64,000 nt of DNA from Limnochorda sp. L945t (lineage in GTDB: Bacteria; Bacillota; Limnochordia; Limnochordales; Geochordaceae): assembly GCF_035593305.1 (NCBI RefSeq), contig NZ_CP141615.1, forward strand, positions 1,674,001 through 1,738,000, in the 5' to 3' direction. This document shows positions 27,615 to 36,720 of this stretch, piece by piece (positions within the stretch are counted from its first letter, which is position 1; every line of letters begins with the position of its first letter). The translations under genes and the position numbers were made by a program. The notes under the pieces are model-generated. The model saw only the letters and a program-made list of their open reading frames with translations. It was not told where the DNA came from and ran no database searches.

Positions 27615-28131
27615 GGCAGGGACCTCCTCACGGCAGGCTTGGAAAGACGCGAAGGGACAGGGCGGGCAAGGAGACGCGTGGCGACGGGGGCAGCGGCCCG
27701 GGGTGTAGTCAGACTATCTGGCAAATCCTGGGGGGGGGGGTACGGTGGATCCGGACAAGGCCGCCAACGACGCAGCCGCGTACATGGGCGCGGCACCGCA
27801 CACTGCCGTGGGCAGCGCCGCAGGTACGCCGATCTCTCGCTGATAGATGCCGGTGCGCCGCCGCGCGGCCGGCAAGCCTAACCACGCTACGCGACCGGCT
27901 CCAGGCATCGACGGGCGCAACAAACCCGACCCCATCCCCCGGAGCTGAGGCGTGCATTCGACGCAGGCCGAGAAAATCCTACGGAATTCGTGAGCCGCGC
28001 GTCAAGCCCGGCGCTGCGCAAGTGGATACGCCGGGCCGAGATGGACGCCAGAGAGCCGTGCACCGCGCCTGCATGGAGTGCATGCGTACCATCCACGCTG
28101 CAGCCGGAGCACCTACGGGGCGGGTGGGCCT
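27615..28131. other. Intergenic stretch without a recognised gene
   Basis: About 515 bp. Open frames here are short and unlike proteins. It contains a run of 11 G residues at 27730-27740, immediately after an AT-rich patch. No riboswitch or RNA gene was recognised. A promoter for the leftward c-di-GMP module is expected here but no clear -35/-10 pair was found. Confidence 0.5.
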
Positions 28132-29544
28132 CTACAGGGTCCGGAAGACCACGGAAGCCGCTTCACGGCCAAAGCGCAAGGCAATCTCCACGGGAGAGAT
28201 CCTTGCCCACTCGACGGGACCGTGGGAGACCGCTGCCTCCACCCGCTCGACGGGTGCACCCAGGTGCCATTTCAGTTCTCGAGCCCCGGTGCCGTTGGAC
28301 ACGGCTATCCAGCAACGGTCTCTGTCGCCGGCATCCCGAACGTAGCGGATCACGCCGGGTGGGTGCTGCCCCGGCTCGCCTGCGTCATCGGTCACCAGAC
28401 GGAAGCCGCCCTCCTGCAGCGCCGGGGAATCGCGCCTCGTCCGTGCAAGCCGCTGCACATGCGCAAGCGTATCGCGATCCCAGCCCGTCTCGTCCTCCCA
28501 CGGAAAGGTGCGCCGGCAGTCAGGGTCCTTGCGGCCACGCAGACCCACCTCATCCCCGTAGTAGACAAGCGGCAGGCCTGGAAACGTGAAAATGACCGTC
28601 AACGCAGCTCGGACACGTTCGCCGTCGCCCCGAAAGAGGGTGGCCACGCGCGGCGTATCGTGGCTGCCGACCAGGTTCCACATCGCAAGGCGGTGCTGGG
28701 GCGGATACGCCGTGGCAAGGGTCTCCAGCATTCTCCCCGCCTCGTCTGCCCGAGTCTGGCCCCGCAGGAAGCGAATCAGGGCATCGCGCAACCGGTAGTC
28801 CGTGGCCCCGTCAAACTCGTCCTCCCCGAGCCAGGGCGACGGATCTCCCCAGTGCTCGCCGACAAGGTAGGCTTCGGGGTTGGTCTGCCGGACGGTACGG
28901 TTGAGCGCTTTCCAAAAGTCGTGCCCCTCGACGTACCATGGCACGTCGAGCCGCCAGCCATCGATGCCCTGAGCGGTCCAGTGGCGAACGGCTCCAAGAA
29001 GGTATTCGGTGACGGCAGGGTTCTTGAGGTTCCATTTCGGAAGGTAGTAAATCCCGGCGTGTGCGTAGTTGGGCCTGGGCCGCCGCCGAACCGGGTAACC
29101 CCCAAAGTGATACCAGTCCCAAGTGGGCGATCCGGGTCCCTCCCGTTCGGCCTGAACGAATGCCCAGTGGCGGTCGCCGCTGTGATGGAAGACTCCGTCC
29201 AGGACGAGGCGCATGCCCCGGTCGTGGAGCGCCTTCACCAGCCGGCGGAAGTCCTCCTCCGAGCCCAAGGCCGGGTCGATTCTCAGGTAGTCTGCCGCGT
29301 CGTACTTGTGTGGAGACGGAGCGGCAAAGATCGGCGTCAGATAGAGGGCGTCCACGCCAAGTTCCTGCAGGTAGTCGAGGCGCTGTTCGATCCCCTGCAA
29401 GTCACCCCCGAAAAATGAGCGCCGCGTCGGGCGTTCGCCCCACCGCCGGACGCCGGGAGGATCGTTGGCGGGGTCACCGTTGCAGAACCGGTCCGGCATG
29501 ATTTGGTAGAACGCGCAGCGGTACACCCACCGAGGAACAGCCAC
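28132..29544 (-). CDS. Glycoside hydrolase family 13 alpha-glycosidase (neopullulanase/cyclomaltodextrinase type)
   Basis: 470 residues. (beta/alpha)8 enzyme with all four GH13 regions: DGVFHHSG, GWRLDVPWYV (nucleophile Asp), YLVGEHWGDP (acid/base Glu) and LVGSHDTPR (stabilising Asp). The MPDRFCNGDPAND block is typical of subfamily 20 enzymes, but the N-terminal CBM34-type domain is absent, so it starts almost directly with the barrel. No signal peptide, so it should act on imported maltodextrins. Last gene of the LacI-controlled importer operon, 4 bp after the permease. Confidence 0.92.
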   Translation of the reverse strand: MAVPRWVYRCAFYQIMPDRFCNGDPANDPPGVRRWGERPTRRSFFGGDLQGIEQRLDYLQELGVDALYLTPIFAAPSPHKYDAADYLRIDPALGSEEDFRRLVKALHDRGMRLVLDGVFHHSGDRHWAFVQAEREGPGSPTWDWYHFGGYPVRRRPRPNYAHAGIYYLPKWNLKNPAVTEYLLGAVRHWTAQGIDGWRLDVPWYVEGHDFWKALNRTVRQTNPEAYLVGEHWGDPSPWLGEDEFDGATDYRLRDALIRFLRGQTRADEAGRMLETLATAYPPQHRLAMWNLVGSHDTPRVATLFRGDGERVRAALTVIFTFPGLPLVYYGDEVGLRGRKDPDCRRTFPWEDETGWDRDTLAHVQRLARTRRDSPALQEGGFRLVTDDAGEPGQHPPGVIRYVRDAGDRDRCWIAVSNGTGARELKWHLGAPVERVEAAVSHGPVEWARISPVEIALRFGREAASVVFRTL

Positions 29545-29548
29545 GGTC

Positions 29549-30382
29549 TCAACCCTTCACTGCCGAGGATGCGATTCCCTCGATGAACCGGCGCTGCCCC
29601 GCAAGGAAGGCCAGCACCGACGGCAACAGCGCGACCACGGTAGCAGCCGCCAGCAACGTCCAAAACGTCCCGTACCGCCCCGAGAACATGGCCAAGCCAA
29701 CTTGGACCGTTTGCATGCGCGTCGAGTTGGTCACCACGAGAGGCCACAGGAAGTCGTTCCAGGCAAAGAGGAACGAAAAGATGGCGCTGGCGGCAACGAC
29801 CGGCCTGGACAGAGGAGCCACCACTCTGGCAATGATGGTGAGCGTCCCGGCCCCGTCGATCCGCGCCGCTTCCTCAATCTCCACGGGAATAGAGAGGAAA
29901 GACTGCCGGAAGAGGAGAACCGCAAAGGCGCTCGTGGCCCGAGGGACGATGAGCGCTGCATAAGTGTCAATCCATCCAAGCCGGCTCACGATGAGGAAGC
30001 CAGGGATCAGAGTAACCTGCTGCGGAATCATCATGGCCGCGAGCACGGTGATGAAGAAGAGATGCTTGGCAGGGAAGTGCATGCGCGCCAGGGCGTACCC
30101 CGCCAGTCCGGAGAAAACAGTCTGTGTGACGGTGATGCCCACCGCCATGATGGCACTGTTGAGAAAGAAGCGATCGAACGGCGCTACCTGCATGGCACGG
30201 GCGTAATTCATCCATTCGAAACGTGTGGGGATCAGCAATGGAGGGGAGAAGACGGCCTTCTCCGGCTTGAGCGACGTTGTCAAGAGCCACAGAAAAGGCA
30301 ACGCCGAGAAGAAGGCCCCCGCCAGTAACGCTGCGTGCATGCCAGCCGTCGTCGCCGCGCGGGCCACACTACGTTGTCTCAT
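29549..30382 (-). CDS. Carbohydrate ABC transporter permease, MalG type
   Basis: 277 residues, six predicted transmembrane segments. EAARIDGAGTLTIIARVVAP is the EAA loop; SALPFLWLLTTSLKPEKAVF at the start and the GQRRFIEGIASSAVKG end are typical. It overlaps the preceding permease gene by 14 bp. Partners are the MalF-type permease and the binding protein upstream. Confidence 0.94.
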   Translation of the reverse strand: MRQRSVARAATTAGMHAALLAGAFFSALPFLWLLTTSLKPEKAVFSPPLLIPTRFEWMNYARAMQVAPFDRFFLNSAIMAVGITVTQTVFSGLAGYALARMHFPAKHLFFITVLAAMMIPQQVTLIPGFLIVSRLGWIDTYAALIVPRATSAFAVLLFRQSFLSIPVEIEEAARIDGAGTLTIIARVVAPLSRPVVAASAIFSFLFAWNDFLWPLVVTNSTRMQTVQVGLAMFSGRYGTFWTLLAAATVVALLPSVLAFLAGQRRFIEGIASSAVKG

Positions 30383-31322
30383 ACCTGCGGCCTCCCGAGG
30401 TAAACCTGTACTGCACCAGCGTGGCGGCGAAGATCAGGGTAAAGACCGCGAAAGCGACCGCGGAGGCGTACCCCATTTGAGAGTAACGGAACCCGTAGCG
30501 ATAGAGGTAATATCCCAGCACATCGGTCGCCCCGAGCGGGCCGCCCGTCGTCATGACGTACACGAGGTCGAACACCTGGAACCCCTCGATGAGCCCGGTA
30601 ACCGTCACAACGAACGTGGCCGGCGCGAGCAGGGGCACTGTGATGCGCCGAAATCGCTGCCATGCCGTCGCTCCGTCAATTGCGGCAGCCTCTTGGAGCG
30701 AACGTGGAATGTCCTGGAGTGCCGCAAGATAGATCACCATGTTGAATCCGGTTCGTTTCCAGATGCCTACCATCATCACCGCGGGAAGGGCCCATGCCGG
30801 ATCTGTCAACCATGACGGCCCGGCGATGCCAAGCAGCGCCAGCATTCGGTTGAGCACGCCCTGGTACGGGTCAAGGAGGTACTTCCACACCACGCCGACG
30901 GCAACGCTGGGAGTGACAACCGGCAGAAAGTAGAGAACACGGTAAGCCGCCCTTCCCGTTATGTTCTGATTGAGCAGGACAGCGACGGCAAGCCCGAGCA
31001 CGGCGGACCCGACGGTCACTATGCTCGCGTACGCCAGCGTCACGATCACCGAATTCCGGAACTCCGATGATGTAAGCAACGTGGCGTAATTGCGAAGGCC
31101 GACCCACCGCCTGACGGGAGATAATCCATCCCAGCTCACGAGGCTGAGATAGATCGAATATGCGGCCGGAAGCAAAGTGAAACCTCCAAGCACCAGGGCT
31201 GTAGGAGCAATCAACAGCCCGGCGTATCCGGACCGGCCTACGAGAGGGAGGGCGGGCGCTTCCCGCCCCCCTGTCCGGTGCATCTGCCCCGCCACCCTCG
31301 CCCGGAAGGCCTCTCTTTGCAT
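30369..31322 (-). CDS. Carbohydrate ABC transporter permease, MalF type
   Basis: 317 residues with six hydrophobic segments, an EAA loop (QEAAAIDGATAWQRFRRITVP) and the usual N-terminal LIAPTALVLGGFTLLPAAYSI. The gene starts 7 bp downstream of the binding-protein stop. No ATPase subunit is encoded in the operon. Confidence 0.94.
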   Translation of the reverse strand: MQREAFRARVAGQMHRTGGREAPALPLVGRSGYAGLLIAPTALVLGGFTLLPAAYSIYLSLVSWDGLSPVRRWVGLRNYATLLTSSEFRNSVIVTLAYASIVTVGSAVLGLAVAVLLNQNITGRAAYRVLYFLPVVTPSVAVGVVWKYLLDPYQGVLNRMLALLGIAGPSWLTDPAWALPAVMMVGIWKRTGFNMVIYLAALQDIPRSLQEAAAIDGATAWQRFRRITVPLLAPATFVVTVTGLIEGFQVFDLVYVMTTGGPLGATDVLGYYLYRYGFRYSQMGYASAVAFAVFTLIFAATLVQYRFTSGGRRYETT

Positions 31323-31329
31323 GCTGTGG

Positions 31330-32622
31330 TCAGGGCTCTTGCAGCAGCGGGCGCACCTCGGCCGCTGCCTCGGTCAGGGCCTGTTCCGGGGTAACGCGTT
31401 TGTAAAGCGCCTCAACAACGTGATTGGCGACGATGTCCGACACCTGTGCATACCGGGTCACCGCGGGCCGCGCATGCGCGTAGGCCTGCACCTCAACGAA
31501 CGGCTTGAGCAGGGGCCTGGAATTCGCCACCCAGGCGCGGTAAGCAGGATTGCCGGCGACGGACCTCCGAACCGGGATGAAGCCGGTCAGCCGATCCCAC
31601 TCCACCTGCACCGGCGTGCTCGCAAACCACTCGATGAACTCCCACGCCGCTTTTTCGTGCTCGGGTGTGGAACGAAAGACGAACATCTGTTCCCCACCCA
31701 GGTTGGTCGCGAACGATCCGCCTGGTGCTGCAGGAAACGGGGCCGCCCCCAGCTCGAAGTCCACCTGCATCGGGAAGAACTCGGTCATCCACGAGCCGTC
31801 CATGACCATGGCAGCTTCGCCTCTGCCAAATAGACCCCACGGTGCGAGCGGGCTGATCTTGTGGTCGTGGATGAGGTCGACCCAGAACCGGAGCGCCCGT
31901 ACCCCCGCCTCCGACTGAAACGCAGGCTCCCGGTTATCCGGGCTCAAGAACTCGCCGCCAGCCGACCACAGGTAAACCTGCCACTGCCAGGTGGTCCCTT
32001 CACCACCCTGCGTGAAGAGTTCGAGGCCCCATTTGCCGGTGCGCTGCCGGATCTGGCGGCCGAAAGCGGCGAGTTCATCCCAGTTTCTCGGCGGCCTCTC
32101 GGAGTCAAGCCCGGCCTGCGCAAACAGCTGCTTGTTCCAGAACAGCGCCAGGTTGGACGAGCTGACGGGGAGGCTGTACAGGTGGCCGTTGTACCGTCCG
32201 TACGTGAGAGGTGCAGGGAAGAAATCGTCCAGCTTGACGGCGTTCGAAGTGGCGATGTACGTGTCGAGCGGCACGAGCGCGCCGCTCCGGACCAGCAGCG
32301 GCATGTTCACGAGATCTTGAACGGCGAGATCCGGGGTCTGCCTGGACGCCAGGGCAGTGCGCAGCTTCGTGAGAAGCTCGGATCCTGGCACGAACAGGGG
32401 CTCGATGTCGATGTTGGGGTGGGCTTTCTCGAAGTCCTTGACCAGCTTCTCAAGTGCCTGTCCGTTCGCCCCGTCCCAGTAGTGCCAGAGGGTGAGGCGA
32501 ACCGCTTCGCTCGCGGCAAGCGCGGGGGCGCTGCCCAGTGCGAGCCCAAGGCTGACAGCCAGCACAAGCCGTAGTGCCCGTACCGCAAGGCGGCCGGAAG
32601 GGCCGTTGGAAGAAAACCGCAT
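31330..32622 (-). CDS. Extracellular solute-binding protein, family 1 (maltodextrin-type importer)
   Basis: 430 residues. Signal peptide ALRLVLAVSLGLALGSAPALA, mature start near ASEAVRLTLWHYWDG. The fold motifs LVKDFEKAHPNIDIEPLFVP and GEAAMVMDGSWMTEF match SBP_bac_1. ATG at 32622 has AAGGAG upstream; an upstream in-frame start would add 20 charged residues before the signal. The GH13 gene in the same operon suggests alpha-glucan oligosaccharides as ligand (inference). Confidence 0.92.
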   Translation of the reverse strand: MRFSSNGPSGRLAVRALRLVLAVSLGLALGSAPALAASEAVRLTLWHYWDGANGQALEKLVKDFEKAHPNIDIEPLFVPGSELLTKLRTALASRQTPDLAVQDLVNMPLLVRSGALVPLDTYIATSNAVKLDDFFPAPLTYGRYNGHLYSLPVSSSNLALFWNKQLFAQAGLDSERPPRNWDELAAFGRQIRQRTGKWGLELFTQGGEGTTWQWQVYLWSAGGEFLSPDNREPAFQSEAGVRALRFWVDLIHDHKISPLAPWGLFGRGEAAMVMDGSWMTEFFPMQVDFELGAAPFPAAPGGSFATNLGGEQMFVFRSTPEHEKAAWEFIEWFASTPVQVEWDRLTGFIPVRRSVAGNPAYRAWVANSRPLLKPFVEVQAYAHARPAVTRYAQVSDIVANHVVEALYKRVTPEQALTEAAAEVRPLLQEP

Positions 32623-32700
32623 CGTGGGTCGCTCCTTCCCCGAGTCATCAAGCAGCTCGCGTTCCTGTTCTGGCGACCACAACGCCTCTAGCGCTTCGTC

Positions 32701-33708
32701 TCACCCCCCGTCGGTCGAAGCGCGCCTGACCAAGTGAGGCTGAAGGCGTATCTGGGTCGGAGGGTGACCGGACGAATGCAGTCGTTCCAGTAGAAGCTGA
32801 GCCCCCGTCCGTCCCATTTCGTCGAGGGGTTGTGCCACGGTGCTGAGCCCGTACTCCTCCGTCCAGGCGAGGCCGTCGTACCCTACCACCCGTATGTCCT
32901 TGCCGACCGCAAGACCGAGGGCTTTGGCCTCATCGAGGATCCCCCTGGCCATGAGATCACAGGTGGCGAACACGTTGAGCGGAGGCCGCACCCGCTCCAG
33001 AATCTGCCGGGCGGCGATCCGGCCGCCAGCCCAGCTGAACTCGGTAGCGATGATGTTCTCGGCGGCCATGTACACGCCGTCCTCCCCGAGGGCCGCCCGG
33101 AAGCCGGCGAGACGCTCGTGGAAAACCCCGCTGGCGAAGGGGGTCGAGAACCATTCCTCCACCAATACGACAAACGTCGGGGCGGGGCGCTCGCAGAGGA
33201 GCTTGCCTGCTAGGTATCCCCCAAGGCGGTTGTCCACGAAGACCGAGTCGAAGCGTGGATTGGCCATGTCGATGAGGACGGTCGGCAATGCAGCTGGTAG
33301 GGACTGACCCGAGTAAAGGCGGTCCGGGTCGAGAGAGATGAGCACCAGGCCGTCCGACTGGTACGGCAGAGCGTCCTCGGAGCGGTACCGGGAAAGCCGC
33401 GCCTCGCTGAGCACCGGGAAGAGGGCGATGCCGAGGCTGTGCTCATCCAGGGCTTCGTCCAGGGCGCTGATGACCGCCGTGTAGAAATCCGTGTCAACCC
33501 TGGGAAGGATGACTGATACCGAACCGGTTCGGCCCCGGCGGAACTGCCGAGCCACGTGGTTAGGGTGAAAACCGAGTTGGCGGATAGCGTCGAGCACCCG
33601 CCGGCGCGTATCGTCAGCCACATCGGGATAGTTGTTGAGCACTCGCGAAACCGTGCTGGGCACGACGCCGGCGCGCCTCGCCACGTCCCGGATGGTCGGA
33701 CGCTTCAC
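32701..33708 (-). CDS. LacI family transcriptional regulator
   Basis: 335 residues. N-terminal helix-turn-helix TIRDVARRAGVVPSTVSRVL plus hinge helix region HPNHVARQFRRGRTGSV, then a periplasmic-binding-protein-like sensor domain (DGLVLISLDPDR, DIRVVGYDGL). It is the first gene of the importer/GH13 operon and has a LacI-type operator overlapping its own promoter region, so autoregulation with the operon is likely. Confidence 0.95.
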   Translation of the reverse strand: MKRPTIRDVARRAGVVPSTVSRVLNNYPDVADDTRRRVLDAIRQLGFHPNHVARQFRRGRTGSVSVILPRVDTDFYTAVISALDEALDEHSLGIALFPVLSEARLSRYRSEDALPYQSDGLVLISLDPDRLYSGQSLPAALPTVLIDMANPRFDSVFVDNRLGGYLAGKLLCERPAPTFVVLVEEWFSTPFASGVFHERLAGFRAALGEDGVYMAAENIIATEFSWAGGRIAARQILERVRPPLNVFATCDLMARGILDEAKALGLAVGKDIRVVGYDGLAWTEEYGLSTVAQPLDEMGRTGAQLLLERLHSSGHPPTQIRLQPHLVRRASTDGG

Positions 33709-33726
33709 AGAAGTCCCCCTGACGCT

Positions 33727-33782
33727 GCAAAAACGTTTCCGGAACCGATTTTGATCCTAGATCCTCGGGTTCATCCTGTCAA
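33727..33782 (-). promoter_or_regulatory. Sigma-70 type promoter and LacI-type operator of the GH13/importer operon
   Basis: On the minus strand: -35 TTGACA (33782-33777), 17 bp spacer, -10 TAGGAT (33759-33754). Just downstream lie two nested palindromes, TTCCGGAA and AAACGTTT (33744-33731), the second with the central CG step typical of LacI-family operators. A repressor bound there would block transcription start. Confidence 0.8.
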
Positions 33783-34527
33783 GGCCAGGAATGCCGGGTA
33801 GCGACCGGAGTGCCTGCGTTTCATCCACGTTGCAGAAGAGGAAGACAATCCCAGGACTCAGGAAGGCGTCACGACGAATACCGAGGACGTGCTGACCAAG
33901 AATGGCGATAGCTCTCAGGGCTGCTGAGTGTCGCCGGCGCCGGGCGTCGCCTGCGCCCCAGGGTGAGGCGACCCGGGTGACGCCTTTCGGGAGGCGTCCA
34001 CCGTTTCTACGACGAAGCGGGCATCGGCGATGGTCCGGCTGGCGTCACCCTCCGTGTATCACTCGGCCGGTATGAAATCCACATCCTCCAAGCTCGGCGA
34101 CCTCCGGGGCCGCTCGAACGACGTCGGAGTACGCCCCGGCATCCTGGAGGACGTCCTATACCTGGAGGCGGGCCCGGGTCTTCTCGATGTATGCTTCCCC
34201 GAGGGTGCGGCACGTCACGGCTTCAGGACCTCTCCCGGGAGAAAGTCCGGTTCGAGATCCCGGTACCAGCCGCCGTACGGAACCCGGCAGGGCCCGGCCT
34301 CCTCCAACCGGCACCGGAGAAGCCCCGGCCGCCGCTTGAAGAGAAGGGCCAGAGGCCCGCCGGACAAGCCCTCTACGACCGGGAAGAGGTCGGCGTCTGA
34401 GCCGTCAAGAGCCTGCCGACGCCGTCGCGCACCCTCTCTGCCACGGTACCTGCGCTCCCCAGGCCGCAACGCCGCCGGCTTCCTCGCTCGGTCCCAAGGC
34501 GCGCCCCCGGAGCCAGGGGGGCCAAGG
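33783..34527. other. Stretch without a recognised gene
   Basis: About 740 bp between the operon promoter and a small membrane-protein gene. Open frames exist on both strands but none has a recognisable family motif. A minus-strand stretch at 34215-34400 (ending WYRDLEPDFLPGEVLKP) and another at about 34160-34210 (LGEAYIEKTRARLQV) read like tails of decayed proteins, in different frames. I can assign neither. Confidence 0.4.
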
Positions 34528-34668
34528 CTACGCCCCGCCGTTTCCCCTTCGATGAAGGGCCCGGCCGCTGTAGCCTACCCATAGCACAAAGGCTGCGACC
34601 ATCAACACGGTGAGCAGCCCGTGCAGGAAGCCCTCGAAGAACTCGGGCGTGAACGACACCGACCTCAC
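34528..34668 (-). CDS. Small single-pass membrane protein
   Basis: 46 residues from GTG at 34668: a short N-terminus (VSFTPEFFEGFLHG), one transmembrane helix (LLTVLMVAAFVLWVGYSG) and a basic tail (RALHRRGNGGA). The length and charge pattern recall small oxidase-associated (CcoQ-like) or other single-span proteins, but no family can be assigned. A second GTG nine bases downstream is an alternative start with a TGAGGT site upstream. Confidence 0.4.
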   Translation of the reverse strand: MRSVSFTPEFFEGFLHGLLTVLMVAAFVLWVGYSGRALHRRGNGGA

Positions 34669-34893
34669 CCCCGCCTTTGCACGGAAACATTCGACGGATC
34701 ACGACCGGCAGGAGACGCGCGGCCACGAGCAAGTGGCCCAACCCAGTATACACCCCTGGAAAGTACCCGCGCCAGGGGCGGTCAGGCCGAGATGGGCGAC
34801 GCCCCTACTGCACATGACGAGCCCTGACGACAGCACGACTATCGTCGCAGTGCACCCGGTCCGGCCGAAGGGCATTGCACTCCAAACGCCGTC

Positions 34894-34922
34894 TTGTGCG
34901 GGGTACCCGACGGTGTCATAAT
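34894..34922 (+). promoter_or_regulatory. Promoter of the T-box/aspartyl-tRNA synthetase unit
   Basis: -35 TTGTGC (34894-34899), 17 bp spacer, -10 CATAAT (34917-34922). The predicted start is a few bases before the first T-box elements, which fits. Confidence 0.6.
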
Positions 34923-34929
34923 GGTGGCA

Positions 34930-35266
34930 CTGCAGAGCGGCAATGCTGAACGGCGACGACGGGAAAGAGTAAGCAGTCCGGCGCTCCACAGCGACGGGGG
35001 ATGGTGGGAGCCCCGGAGTAGCGACTGCCGAACGACCTCCCCGAGCCGCTGTTGCGAACAGGCGGTCCGCCCCAGGGCCGTAGCCAGTAGTGACAGCCGG
35101 GCCCTTCCCGTTACAGGAGGAGCGGCCGGCCTGGACAGCGCGGCGCCCGTTTCAGAAAGACGCCGGCAGGCCGTCCGCACGTGAGCGAGCGCGCGTGCGC
35201 TAAGACGGGTGGCACCGCGGAAGCGGCAGAAGGCCCTTTCGTCCCGACGGGACGAAAGGGCCTTTC
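34930..35266 (+). promoter_or_regulatory. T-box leader upstream of aspartyl-tRNA synthetase
   Basis: Stem I is recognisable by GACGGGAAAGAGTAAGC (AGTA loop E), the apical GGGGGATGGTGGGAGCC block and the specifier side GCCGAACGACC. The T-box proper, GGGTGGCACCGCGG, is at 35207-35220, followed by a terminator. The TGGC bulge would pair with a tRNA whose discriminator base is G, as in tRNA-Asn and tRNA-Asp. The specifier can be read as AAC (Asn, 35031-35033) or GAC (Asp, 35034-35036). Confidence 0.88.
35230..35266 (+). terminator. T-box regulated intrinsic terminator
   Basis: A 14-bp perfect stem (GGCCCTTTCGTCCC and its complement) with a 3-nt loop, followed by a T-rich tail (TTTCATTT). It directly follows the T-box sequence, which would form the competing antiterminator. 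Confidence 0.85.
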
Positions 35267-35298
35267 ATTTCTCCCCGTCATTTCGGAGGTGGCACGGG

Positions 35299-36558
35299 AT
35301 GCAGGACAGGGTTTGCACGTCTCAACTGGGTGCCCACGTTGGCGAGCGGGTGACCGTGGCAGGATGGCTCCACGCCCGGCGCCGGCTCGGAGGGCTGACC
35401 TTCATCCTGATCCGGGACGGCTGGGGGCTGTGCCAGCTCACCGTCGAGGGACGAGATCCGCTGGAAGGAGTGGAAAACGAGAGCGTCGTGGCAGCAACCG
35501 GCACCGTCGTGGCTGCCCCGGAGGCACCTGGAGGTATCGAGTTGCGTGACGGCACGACCACGGTGATCAGCCCTGCTGAGGCCCCTCCCCTGACTCTGAG
35601 TAAGCGGGAGCTCCGGGCGTCGCTTCCAACCCAGCTCGACCTGGCGGCCATCAGCTTGCGCCATCCGGCGCGGCGTCGGGTGTTTCAGGTGGCCGCGGCA
35701 ATGGTGGCGGCTTTCCGGGAAACCCTGAGGGGCCGGGCGTTCACCGAAATCTTCACCCCGAAGGTGCTGGGCGGCGCGAGTGAGGGCGGGGCCAACGTGT
35801 TTGCGCTCGATTACTTCGGCAGGCGAGCCTTCCTGGCGCAAAGCCCGCAGCTGTACAAGCAGATCATGGTGGGCGTCTTCGAGCGGGTTTTCGAGGTCGG
35901 TCCCGTCTTTCGGGCCGAGCCGCACGAGACGACCCGCCACCTCAACCAGTACACGAGCCTGGATGCAGAGATGGGGTTCATCACGGACCACCGGGACGTG
36001 ATGGCCGTCGTGGAAGAGGTGGTGGCCGCCATGGTGGCAGCGGCCGGCGCCCAAGAGCAGGGCGTGCGCCGCCCGTTTCCCACCGTCGCGTTTTGGGAGG
36101 CGCAGGAGATCATCCACAGTGCGTTTGGCCGGGACGTGCGGGGCGAAGAGGACCTCTCGCCGCAAGACGAGCGGGATCTGGGCCAGTGGGCCAAGGCTGA
36201 GTTTGGGAGCGATTTTCTCTTCGTCACCGGCTACCCGCTGGCCAAACGCCCGTTCTACACGCAGCCGGATCCAAACCACCCGGGGGATTCCAACAGTTTC
36301 GACCTCTTGTTCCGCGGTCTCGAAATCGTGACCGGCGGGCAGCGGCTCCACCGTTACGCCGACTACCTGGCCGCACTCGAAGCGCGGGGGATGGCGGCCG
36401 CCCCTCTGGAGTGGTATCTCCTCGCATTCCGGCACGGCATGCCGCCACACGGCGGGTTCGCCATCGGCCTGGAGCGCTTCGCGGCGCAACTCCTGGGGCT
36501 GGCCAACGTGCGGGAGGCAGCGCTGTTCCCGCGCGACATGAGCCGGCTTCAACCTTAG
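35299..36558 (+). CDS. aspS: Aspartate--tRNA(Asp/Asn) ligase, archaeal type
   Basis: 419 residues, the length of the archaeal-type enzyme and much shorter than bacterial AspRS (about 590). N-terminal OB-fold (VAGWLHARRRLGGLTFIL), class II motif 2 (PVFRAEPHETTRHLNQY) and motif 3 (GGFAIGLERFAAQL). GGQRLHRYADY supports AspRS rather than AsnRS. The His in GWLHARR resembles non-discriminating enzymes that also charge tRNA-Asn, where discriminating archaeal enzymes carry Trp (from memory). ATG 35299 follows GGAGGTGG. Controlled by the T-box leader. Confidence 0.85.
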   Translation: MQDRVCTSQLGAHVGERVTVAGWLHARRRLGGLTFILIRDGWGLCQLTVEGRDPLEGVENESVVAATGTVVAAPEAPGGIELRDGTTTVISPAEAPPLTLSKRELRASLPTQLDLAAISLRHPARRRVFQVAAAMVAAFRETLRGRAFTEIFTPKVLGGASEGGANVFALDYFGRRAFLAQSPQLYKQIMVGVFERVFEVGPVFRAEPHETTRHLNQYTSLDAEMGFITDHRDVMAVVEEVVAAMVAAAGAQEQGVRRPFPTVAFWEAQEIIHSAFGRDVRGEEDLSPQDERDLGQWAKAEFGSDFLFVTGYPLAKRPFYTQPDPNHPGDSNSFDLLFRGLEIVTGGQRLHRYADYLAALEARGMAAAPLEWYLLAFRHGMPPHGGFAIGLERFAAQLLGLANVREAALFPRDMSRLQP

Positions 36559-36720
36559 GCCGAGCTCAGCAGGGACGCAGCCGGAAACCCGTAGGGACGG
36601 CTCCAAGACCCTGGCAGTCGCCCCGGACTGAAGGCCTGGCCGACGAAAAGCAGCAGCCATACCGCGCCCGCGAGCCACGAGTACCAGCGTGATGCTCTGT
36701 TCGTCGCCCGGTACCCTCCG

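Noticed and set aside
34215-34469. 84-codon minus-strand frame
   Set aside because: The last part reads protein-like but there is no ribosome binding site and no recognisable family, so it is only mentioned as possible decay product.
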